A stretch of DNA of 64,000 nucleotides from Spirosoma terrae (lineage in GTDB: Bacteria > Bacteroidota > Bacteroidia > Cytophagales > Spirosomataceae): positions 372,001-436,000 of the forward strand of contig NZ_JAAFZH010000005.1 of the NCBI RefSeq assembly GCF_010435915.1, written 5' to 3'. The stretch's first letter is position 1, and the number at the start of each line of letters is the position of its first letter. The notes under the pieces were generated by a model. That model did no database searches and was not told the DNA's origin. It saw only the letters and a list, made by a program, of their open reading frames with translations. This document shows, one piece after another, positions 18,321-24,499 of this stretch. The position numbers and the translations under genes are program-made.

Positions 18321-18407
18321 ATGGTTTATGGTTTATAGTTTATGGTTAGCTGACGCAGAATAGTTGCTGACGCGTCAGCCAACTATGAACCATAAACTGT
18401 AAACCAT
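18321..18407. repeat. Palindromic GTTTATA-family repeat, copy C
   Basis: Imperfect 36-bp inverted arms at 18321-18356 and 18372-18407 contain three GTTTAT(G/A) units plus GCTGACGC at the inner end. A perfect 14-bp palindrome GCTGACGCGTCAGC lies at 18366-18379. The right arm reaches the first base of the stop codon of the upstream gene (18407), and the left arm begins 9 bp before the cobT start. Confidence 0.88.
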
Positions 18408-18874
18408 TAAACTGAGAGTATAGTCTCCAGATCGGCGGGGGAGTAGTTGATGCTTTTAAGCGTTTTGTGATCGGCATCCCGATAAACCAGGAACTTACCA
18501 TCTGATTCTACGTAGTGACAGGGGACTCCCTTGGCCTGATACTGGGCTACGGTTGCTTCCGCTTCGTCGACCGTCAGGCAGGCTTTGCTCATATTTGACC
18601 GTTGAACCTCTTCGAAAAGCGTTTTGAATGTATCACCTAAGCCAAATTCCAGCACCGCTCCCGACAGTACGTACTGCAAATCGCAAAGGGCGTCGGCTAC
18701 CGCTACAATATCGCCCTGGGCAATAGCATCGCGGAATTCATCGAGTTCTTCGGCTAGCAGGGCCAACCGTAGGTTACAACGAGCTTCGGAGGGTATTTGT
18801 GGCGTATCAAGAACGGGTGCGTGAAACGTTCGGTGAAATTCAGCAACCTGTGCAAGTGAGTCTGGAGAGTGCAT
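18407..18874 (-). CDS. MazG-like nucleoside triphosphate pyrophosphohydrolase family protein
   Basis: 155 residues of the all-alpha NTP pyrophosphohydrolase (PRA-PH/MazG-like) superfamily. The metal-binding pattern ALLAEELDEFRDAIAQGD...VADALCDLQYVLSG gives the ExxE...ExxD-type acidic helices. A beta-rich C-terminal extension (VPCHYVESDGKFLVYRD) is common to this subgroup in Bacteroidota. It hydrolyses a nucleoside triphosphate to monophosphate and pyrophosphate; the substrate is unknown. It is the first gene of the apparent cobT-cobS-cobC unit, but a role in cobalamin synthesis is only suggested by position. Confidence 0.85.
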   Translation of the reverse strand: MHSPDSLAQVAEFHRTFHAPVLDTPQIPSEARCNLRLALLAEELDEFRDAIAQGDIVAVADALCDLQYVLSGAVLEFGLGDTFKTLFEEVQRSNMSKACLTVDEAEATVAQYQAKGVPCHYVESDGKFLVYRDADHKTLKSINYSPADLETILSV

Positions 18875-18936
18875 TCTAAACTATAATTACGTTGATTTAT
18901 TGATTTCGCTGAGTGGGATTTTATCCCCTATTCTAA

Positions 18937-19833
18937 TCACTTTGCTCTGGCGTAGTGATCGTAAGCCAATTTGGCGATGTCGGCAATGATTTTCTCGTTC
19001 GTTGCCATACGTTCGGTTGAGTTTGTCACGAACACACTAATCGCCATGTGCCCGCCATTCGGCAGGGCAATAAAACCCGCATCGTTGACAGCGCCCATTA
19101 ATCCATCTTTATTGGTGCCCGACGTACCTGTTTTGTGGGCAACTAACGTACCCGCAGGCAGTAGTTTCTTGAGTCGATCCTGTCCCGTTGTGGTGCCCAG
19201 CATTACGTTCCAAAGGAACTTATGGCTGCTGGCAGAGAGGATTTTGTGCTGATAAAATAACTTCATCAAACTGAGCATCGCTGTCTGCGTAGTCCAGTTC
19301 GTGTATTGCACGTTCCAGTTCCCTTTGGCCTGCATCATCGCTTCCGTATCTCGAATGGATACATCCCGAATGCCAAGCTGATGAATGAAAGCTTCGACCT
19401 GTTTCGGTCCGCCAAGCAGTCGAAAAAGGTAGTCGCAGGCGCTGCCATCACTGTCAGCAACCATGTAGCGAATAATATCGGATAAGGGTAAGTCCACCTC
19501 GCCGTTAGGATAGTCTTCCCCCATTGGACTGTGCAGTCCGGGAGTTAAATCGCTTTTCTTTACGTGCATCTTCTGGGTGAGTTTGAACCGACGTTTGTCG
19601 ACTTCTTTCAACACAGCCAGGGCAACGTGAAACTTATATACACTCTGCATAGGCACGTGCTTATCGCCATTAATGAGGAGTGTCTGGTGGTTACCAAAGT
19701 TGTAGATCCCTACGCTCACCGTTGCTTTCTTATTTTTGATGACTTGCTCAATTTTTGTCTGCAGCTCTTTCACCTGAGCGTGAATTGGTGAAATGGAAAA
19801 TAGCAGCGCAACAAATAACAAAGCAGGTCTCAT
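18937..19833 (-). CDS. Class A beta-lactamase, subclass A2 type, with SDG loop
   Basis: 298 residues from the Met at 19833, which begins a clean signal peptide (MRPALLFVALLFSISPIHAQ); the frame extends to 19866. Active-site motifs: S64-V-Y-K67 (the Ser70xxLys73 motif), S128-D-G130 (the SDN loop with Gly in place of Asn), E164 in DTEAMMQ (Glu166 equivalent, A2-type omega loop) followed by QYTNW, and K234-T-G-T. It is a periplasmic serine beta-lactamase that hydrolyses beta-lactams by an acyl-enzyme. The Asn-to-Gly change in the SDN loop is unusual and also occurs in Mycobacterium tuberculosis BlaC. Spectrum cannot be predicted. Confidence 0.93.
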   Translation of the reverse strand: MRPALLFVALLFSISPIHAQVKELQTKIEQVIKNKKATVSVGIYNFGNHQTLLINGDKHVPMQSVYKFHVALAVLKEVDKRRFKLTQKMHVKKSDLTPGLHSPMGEDYPNGEVDLPLSDIIRYMVADSDGSACDYLFRLLGGPKQVEAFIHQLGIRDVSIRDTEAMMQAKGNWNVQYTNWTTQTAMLSLMKLFYQHKILSASSHKFLWNVMLGTTTGQDRLKKLLPAGTLVAHKTGTSGTNKDGLMGAVNDAGFIALPNGGHMAISVFVTNSTERMATNEKIIADIAKLAYDHYARAK

Positions 19834-19949
19834 AAGATAGCGGAAGGGAAAAACGTCTGATTGCAAAGATAAGGTGGGTGCCCGTAATCATGGCACACTG
19901 TAACGATTGGCCTGTCAGTTTAGCAAGTGGTCCGGCTAATTACGTTTAA

Positions 19950-20528
19950 TCACAGTCCAGAGATCAGGTTTGTTTTGAACAGCTTGATGGCAATGGCCAG
20001 CAGGATGATGCCGAAGATCTTACGGAGTACCGACAAACCACCTGATCCTAACCGTGTTTCGAGCCATCCCGATGATTTCAGAACCGCATAGATCAGCAAG
20101 AGATTGAGAATAATGCCAACAATAATATTGGCGATCTGGTATTCGGCACGTAACGAAATAATGGTAGTTAGCGTACCGGCTCCGGCAATGAGGGGGAAAG
20201 CAATCGGTACAATATGCGTTGCGCCACCCGATGCGTGTTCTTCCGGTTTGAAAATCGTCCGGCCCAGAATCATTTCGAGGCCAATCAGGAATATGATCAG
20301 CGCACCGGCCACGGCAAAGGACGCTACGTCGACGCCAAACAGTTTCAGGATACGTTCGCCTACAAACAGAAAGGAAACCATCAGTACACCCGATACAATT
20401 GTTGCCTGCTCAGATTCTATTTTACCAACTTTCTGGCGCAGATCGATAATGACGGGAAGTGAGCCAATCACGTCAATGACCGAAAACAGAATGAGCGTGA
20501 CAGAAGCAATTTCTTTTATATTAAACAT
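19950..20528 (-). CDS. MarC family integral membrane protein
   Basis: 192 residues with six hydrophobic helices. The N-terminus TLILFSVIDVIGSLPVIIDL, the segment VAGALIIFLIGLEMILGR, and AFPLIAGAGTLTTIISLRAEY are typical of MarC/UPF0056 proteins. Despite the name, a role in multiple antibiotic resistance is not established for the family. It stands alone between the beta-lactamase and the aminotransferase, all on the minus strand. Confidence 0.93.
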   Translation of the reverse strand: MFNIKEIASVTLILFSVIDVIGSLPVIIDLRQKVGKIESEQATIVSGVLMVSFLFVGERILKLFGVDVASFAVAGALIIFLIGLEMILGRTIFKPEEHASGGATHIVPIAFPLIAGAGTLTTIISLRAEYQIANIIVGIILNLLLIYAVLKSSGWLETRLGSGGLSVLRKIFGIILLAIAIKLFKTNLISGL

Positions 20529-20551
20529 GGTAGGTTGTCATTCTTAACCGA

Positions 20552-21583
20552 TTATTGCTGGAATGACAAAAGGAATCGCTTTAAGGTTTCAATATCGACG
20601 TCGGTGATAGCAGGAAAATTCGCAATACGGAACGTAGTGTTTTTCCAGTCGCCATACCCATTGCCGAGTGTGATGCCTGCCTGCTGGGCCGATGCCTTCA
20701 CTGCTTTGATTGCCGATTCAGAACCTTCAACCGCAATAACCGTATCAGAACGCTCGGCCGTATTATTAACTAGCAGATGAAAAGGCGAGCCCGCCATATC
20801 CTGCTCGAAAAACTGATACCATGCCTTCGCCCGGTTACGCGTTGTTACGTCGACTTCGGCAATGGGGGGTACTTGTTGCAACACCCGCATCAGCAGGTAA
20901 ATACCCAGGCCATTGGGTGTGTAAGGCGTCTGGAACTTGGCAAAGTTCTCATGAATAAACAGGAGGCTATTGTAATGGGCATTTTCGCCGATTTCCTGGG
21001 CTCGTTTCAGGGCTGCCGGCGAGTAGACCAGAACAGCTAAGCCAGCCGGGAGGCCAAAACATTTTTGTACAGAAGCAAACCAGACGTCGGCCAATGTCCA
21101 GTCGAAAGCAATACCAGCCATAGACGAAACCGCATCGACGGCAATGAGTGCAGAGCCGTCGATGCTCGTAAATTCCCGTCGAAACTGGGCCATTGTTTCC
21201 ATCGTCACCTGCGTGCCATTGGAGGTTTCGTTTTGCACCAGGCATAGCACATCGGCCTGATTCAATTCGGTCGGCGGTTTGATGCGGTATGCATATTCGG
21301 CCCATTTCTTGCCAAAAGCCCCGCTGTAGGGGTGTAGACTGGCCGCTCTGGTTAGTGATTGAGCTACAATTTCCCAACATTCCGTTGCCGACGATACGAA
21401 CGCAATATGATAATCTGCCGGAATGCTGAGTTTATCGTGCAGCAACTGAACCGCTTCTTTAACAACATCCATGAAACCAGCGCTACGGTGGTTGAGACTG
21501 ACAATACCCTCGCGGATGGCGTCAACTGCATAATCAGCGACCTGCGGATATACTTTCGATGGACCGGGATAAAAGGTGATCAT
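20552..21583 (-). CDS. Class V aminotransferase, SerC/alanine-glyoxylate type
   Basis: 343 residues from the Met at 21583, chosen because ITFYPGPSKVYPQV is the conserved start of this family; the open frame upstream to 21739 runs through a palindromic repeat. Landmarks are LNHRSAGFMDVV, FVSSATECWEIVAQSL, LVQNETSNGTQV, VDAVSSMAGIAFDW and the PLP lysine in WFASVQKCFGLPAG. The likely reaction is phosphoserine or serine-glyoxylate transamination; phosphoserine aminotransferase (serine biosynthesis) is the best guess but a dedicated SerC cannot be proved here. Confidence 0.85.
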   Translation of the reverse strand: MITFYPGPSKVYPQVADYAVDAIREGIVSLNHRSAGFMDVVKEAVQLLHDKLSIPADYHIAFVSSATECWEIVAQSLTRAASLHPYSGAFGKKWAEYAYRIKPPTELNQADVLCLVQNETSNGTQVTMETMAQFRREFTSIDGSALIAVDAVSSMAGIAFDWTLADVWFASVQKCFGLPAGLAVLVYSPAALKRAQEIGENAHYNSLLFIHENFAKFQTPYTPNGLGIYLLMRVLQQVPPIAEVDVTTRNRAKAWYQFFEQDMAGSPFHLLVNNTAERSDTVIAVEGSESAIKAVKASAQQAGITLGNGYGDWKNTTFRIANFPAITDVDIETLKRFLLSFQQ

Positions 21584-21604
21584 TACGTCTTGCTTTGGTA
21601 GGGA

Positions 21605-21674
21605 GTTTATGGTTTGTTGTTCATAGTTTATTGTTACATAAACCATGAACGACAAACCATAAGCCATTATAAAC
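21605..21674. repeat. Palindromic GTTTATA-family repeat, copy D
   Basis: The left arm reads GTTTATGGTTTGTTGTTCAT and its imperfect complement follows at about 21637-21665 (ATAAACCATGAAC...CATAA). It overlaps the stop codon of aroQ (21667) and begins 21 bp before the aminotransferase start (21583). The GCTGACGC centre found in the other copies is missing. Confidence 0.75.
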
Positions 21675-22089
21675 TTAACAAATACCGTACTGCCATTTCG
21701 TAGCCTTTCAGGCCAAGGCCGACAATAATACCTTTGCATTTGGCCGACAGGTAGCTGTGATGGCGAAACGACTCGCGAGCATGAACGTTGGAAATATGGA
21801 CCTCGATGGTCAGAGCGGTTATGGCCGAAAGCGCATCGGCAATGGCAATAGACGTGTGGGTATACGCTCCCGCATTGATGACGATTCCATCGACTGTAAA
21901 GCCCAGTTCATGAATTTTATCGATCAGCTCGCCTTCGTGGTTTGACTGAAAATAGCGAAGTTGCACGTCAGGAAACTGCTCTTCCAGCGTTTTGAGATAA
22001 TCGACGAACGAGCGATTGCCGTAAATATCTGGTTCGCGTTTGCCTAACAGGTTGAGGTTCGGGCCGTTTATGATCAGAATCTGTTTCAT
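21667..22089 (-). CDS. aroQ: Type II 3-dehydroquinate dehydratase
   Basis: 140 residues, full length for the dodecameric type II enzyme of the shikimate pathway. The start ILIINGPNLNLLGKREPDIYG carries the catalytic loop (Arg and Tyr), followed by FQSNHEGELIDKIHE, VINAGAYTHTSIAIADAL with the active-site His, and EVHISNVHARESFRHHSYL. It dehydrates 3-dehydroquinate to 3-dehydroshikimate. It is divergent from xerD, an arrangement often seen in Bacteroidota. Confidence 0.97.
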   Translation of the reverse strand: MKQILIINGPNLNLLGKREPDIYGNRSFVDYLKTLEEQFPDVQLRYFQSNHEGELIDKIHELGFTVDGIVINAGAYTHTSIAIADALSAITALTIEVHISNVHARESFRHHSYLSAKCKGIIVGLGLKGYEMAVRYLLSL

Positions 22090-22093
22090 TGTA

Positions 22094-22158
22094 TAGCCTG
22101 GACGGCCACGTCCGGGTTAAATCAGCATTTTATTACCTGGACGTGGCCGTCCAGGCTA
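22094..22158. repeat. 20-bp inverted repeat between aroQ and xerD
   Basis: Perfect 20-bp arms at 22094-22113 and 22139-22158 (core GGACGGCCACGTCC) with a 25-nt loop lie in the divergent intergenic region, 4 bp upstream of the aroQ start and 6 bp upstream of the xerD start. A terminator would be out of place here; an operator, an attenuator-like structure or a dispersed repeat copy are alternatives. Confidence 0.8.
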
Positions 22159-22163
22159 CCAGT

Positions 22164-23075
22164 ATGTGGCAAAGTTATATAAACGCCTTTAAGAACTACC
22201 TCAAACTCGAACGGTCGTTGTCGGAAAACTCGGTTGAGGCTTACCTGCACGATGCTGAAAAGTTATACGAATATATCTTGCTGACCGATCCGGCCCTTTC
22301 GCCAATGCAGGTGGGCGAGAAGCAGTTAATGAATTTTCTGAAATATCTAGGCGAGCTGGGGCTGTCGGCTCACAGCCAGGCACGGATGCTTTCTGGATTG
22401 AAATCATTTTTTAAATATCTGTTGCTCGAAAACCTGATTCAGCACGATCCGACCCAACTGCTGGAAGCCCCGAAGCTGGGCCGTAAGCTTCCCGACACAC
22501 TTAGTTTTCCGGAAATCGAAGCCATTTTGGCCGCTATCGACCTATCGACGCCCGGTGGTACTCGTGATCGGGCTATGCTCGAAGTTCTGTACAGCTCTGG
22601 TTTACGCGTTTCGGAACTACTGAACCTTCGCCTGACGAACTGCTATTTCGATGCTGGTTTCGTTCGGGTATTAGGGAAAGGGGATAAAGTGAGGTTGGTG
22701 CCGATAGGGCAGGATGCGATGCATTATACGCGTATCTACATCGAGCATGTTCGGGCAAAACTCGACGTACAAAAAGGGGACGAAGACACTATTTTCCTGA
22801 ACTTGCGAGGTAAGCAGCTCTCCCGAATATCGGTGTTTACGACTATCAAAAAACTGGCCGATGAGGTGGGAATCAGGAAAAATATCAGTCCGCATACGTT
22901 CCGTCACTCCTTCGCCACTCACCTGATTGAAGGTGGTGCCGATTTGCGGGCGGTTCAGCAGATGCTCGGTCACGAATCGATTACCACCACCGAAATATAT
23001 ACCCATCTCGACCGCGACTATCTGCAGCAAACGCTACGTGAATTTCACCCCAGAAGCCAAAAGCGGTATTCGTAA
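22164..23075 (+). CDS. xerD: Tyrosine recombinase XerD
   Basis: 303 residues from the Met at 22164; the frame extends to 22089 but those codons cover the inverted repeat and the aroQ start. The SAM-like N-terminal domain (YLKLERSLSENSVEAYLHD) is followed by the catalytic domain with Arg in YSSGLRVSELLNL, Lys in VLGKGDKVRLVPIG, HTFRHSFATHL, GHESITTTEIYTHLD and the Tyr nucleophile in that last motif. It resolves chromosome dimers at dif with a XerC partner. The length and adjacency to aroQ fit the housekeeping enzyme, not an integron or transposon integrase. Confidence 0.92.
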   Translation: MWQSYINAFKNYLKLERSLSENSVEAYLHDAEKLYEYILLTDPALSPMQVGEKQLMNFLKYLGELGLSAHSQARMLSGLKSFFKYLLLENLIQHDPTQLLEAPKLGRKLPDTLSFPEIEAILAAIDLSTPGGTRDRAMLEVLYSSGLRVSELLNLRLTNCYFDAGFVRVLGKGDKVRLVPIGQDAMHYTRIYIEHVRAKLDVQKGDEDTIFLNLRGKQLSRISVFTTIKKLADEVGIRKNISPHTFRHSFATHLIEGGADLRAVQQMLGHESITTTEIYTHLDRDYLQQTLREFHPRSQKRYS

Positions 23076-23091
23076 ACTAGCAGGGAGCAAT

Positions 23092-23192
23092 AAAAACAAA
23101 GCCAGACGACGCGAAGTCACCTGGCTTTTTGGTTCGCTTGCTAGAGCAGTTAATTTGAAAAAAGCAGGTGCCTTTCACAGCATCCCTGTCTA
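23092..23192. repeat. 101-bp direct repeat, left copy
   Basis: This segment recurs at 23830-23930 in the same orientation with about 97 of 101 positions identical by eye; differences are two near position 23140 and two near 23185. It begins 17 bp after the xerD stop and includes a hairpin with T tract (23098-23130). The two copies enclose the toxin-antitoxin pair. Confidence 0.93.
23098..23130 (+). terminator. Rho-independent terminator downstream of xerD
   Basis: Stem AAGCCAG/CTGGCTT with an inner GAC/GTC pair closing a GCGAA loop is followed by a T run. The same structure appears in the right repeat copy at 23836-23868. Confidence 0.85.
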
Positions 23193-23214
23193 GCTCGGAC
23201 TTTTTTAGCAATGA

Positions 23215-23544
23215 CTAATCTTCTAGCAGGCCTAGTAACGCATCTAGTTCATCATCAGCAATAGTACTACGTTCCGATTTATCATAAATAAAAGAGAGCG
23301 TAATTGTTTCATTGATAATCTTTACGTAGGTGATGATTCTAGCTCCGCCTGATTTTCCTGTACGTTTCGATGTAATCTTAAGCCGAACTTTATAAAAATT
23401 ACCACCCAATGGTTGCCCAAGTGTTGGGTTCTCCAGTAACGTTTCGCCCAGTTGAGCCAAATCGGTTTTGATAGACGGGTACTTCTTCGCCAACCTTTTT
23501 AACTGTTTGTCGAAAACAGTTAGTGTCAGAATCTTATAGCTCAT
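23215..23544 (-). CDS. RelE/ParE family toxin
   Basis: 109 residues. The fold pattern fits RelE/ParE toxins: an N-terminal strand KILTLTVFDKQLKRLAKKYPS, helices, then NFYKVRLKITSKRTGKSGGARIITYV and LSFIYDKSERS. The basic KxxR...RIIxYV elements correspond to the ribonuclease or gyrase-contact strands of the superfamily. It overlaps the preceding antitoxin gene by 11 bp, as expected for a type II pair with the antitoxin first. mRNA cleavage is more likely than gyrase poisoning by similarity of the C-terminal KSERS, but this is not certain. Confidence 0.83.
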   Translation of the reverse strand: MSYKILTLTVFDKQLKRLAKKYPSIKTDLAQLGETLLENPTLGQPLGGNFYKVRLKITSKRTGKSGGARIITYVKIINETITLSFIYDKSERSTIADDELDALLGLLED

Positions 23545-23767
23545 TTAACAGATCAGCCAAAGGACGCGCTTGTTTCTGACCTTTTTCGACGTCTTTCAGT
23601 TCTTGAATCGCTGCTTTCAATTCAGTAATAAGTTGTTCTTTTGTTGGCTCTTCGACTTCGTATTCAGCCAATCCGACGTAACGCTTCTTGAGCTGTTTCC
23701 AATCTTGCATCGGAATAAAAACACCTGTTGGGTTCCCTTTACTATCGTGAATAATTTGCAGATTCAT
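23534..23767 (-). CDS. Antitoxin of the RelE/ParE-type pair
   Basis: 77 residues, acidic at the C-terminal half, located directly upstream of and overlapping the toxin gene. The N-terminus NLQIIHDSKGNPTGVFIPMQDW resembles the DNA-binding/dimerisation strand region of the Phd/YefM-like and related Bacteroidota antitoxins, and the C-terminal helix (LKAAIQELKDVEKGQ) is a plausible toxin-binding segment. It should neutralise the toxin and repress the shared promoter, which would lie at 23768-23829, just before the right direct repeat. Confidence 0.78.
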   Translation of the reverse strand: MNLQIIHDSKGNPTGVFIPMQDWKQLKKRYVGLAEYEVEEPTKEQLITELKAAIQELKDVEKGQKQARPLADLLNEL

Positions 23768-23829
23768 ACGAATGCTCTTTTCTCAAAAGTAGGCGAAAAT
23801 GATTTTGATATCAAGTGGATGGGACTGTA

Positions 23830-23930
23830 AAAAACAAAGCCAGACGACGCGAAGTCACCTGGCTTTTTGGTTCGCTTATTAGAGCAGTTAATTTGAAAAA
23901 AGCAGGTGCCTTTCACAGCATCTCCGTCTA
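23830..23930. repeat. 101-bp direct repeat, right copy
   Basis: Second copy of the 101-bp element, same orientation as the left copy, containing the same terminator-like hairpin (23836-23868). The interval between copies, 23193-23829, holds only the toxin-antitoxin pair and its promoter region. Confidence 0.93.
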
Positions 23931-24160
23931 TCAGCGAATACATATATATAACTTTACCTAGGAACGATTGTTTATCAATCGCTGAAAATTTTCAAAATTT
24001 TTTGACGCTACGTTGTCCTGCCCCGGACAAAATCTGTCCATTTACGGACATTGTTATTGTGTTGTTTTACTGTAAAAAGCCGCTCATGAGCCTCTAAATG
24101 AGGTTTTTGGAATTTGGTAATGTATTTGTACGATAAAATGTAAACTAATGGCCTTGGCTT

Positions 24161-24499
24161 ATGCGCCGGACGTATTTGGGTGAATTTGAAGAAGTGGTTT
24201 TGCTGATGGTCGCTATTCTGGATGGAGAAGGATATGGCGTTACGGTCAGTCAGGCTCTGGAAGAACATACAGGACGTATCGTTACATTCGGTACGGTACA
24301 TAATACGCTGATTCGGCTGGAAGAAAAAGGGTTTGTGCGATCGGAGTTGGGGGGGGCTACAGCCGAGCGGGGCGGGCGCCGTAAGCGCCTGTTCCGGATT
24401 ACAGCCCTGGGTAGTCGGGCTCTGCAGGAAATTCAGCAGCTTCGGCAGGATCTTTGGCAGCTGTTACCGCCCAATACGCTTCAGCTCAATGGAATATGA
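24161..24499 (+). CDS. PadR family transcriptional regulator of the permease operon
   Basis: 112 residues with the PadR fold: YLGEFEEVVLLMVAILDGEGYGVTV, VTFGTVHNTLIRLEEKGFV (recognition helix and start of wing), GGRRKRLFRITALGSRALQEI. The stop codon overlaps the start codon of the following permease in ATGA (24496-24499), so the two are translationally coupled. PadR genes next to permease-prefix transporters are common and presumably control them. Confidence 0.92.
   Translation: MRRTYLGEFEEVVLLMVAILDGEGYGVTVSQALEEHTGRIVTFGTVHNTLIRLEEKGFVRSELGGATAERGGRRKRLFRITALGSRALQEIQQLRQDLWQLLPPNTLQLNGI

Noticed and set aside
18875..18936. Cobalamin riboswitch upstream of the cob unit
   Set aside because: The gap before the first gene is only 62 bp and shows no B12-box-like sequence.
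22164..23075. XerD as part of an integrative element together with the TA pair
   Set aside because: Length, motifs and aroQ linkage fit the housekeeping recombinase; no attachment-site duplication other than the 101-bp repeats and no cargo beyond the TA pair.
24008..24301. Minus-strand ORF of 97 codons over the PadR promoter and 5' end
   Set aside because: Overlaps the well-supported PadR gene and has no recognisable domain.
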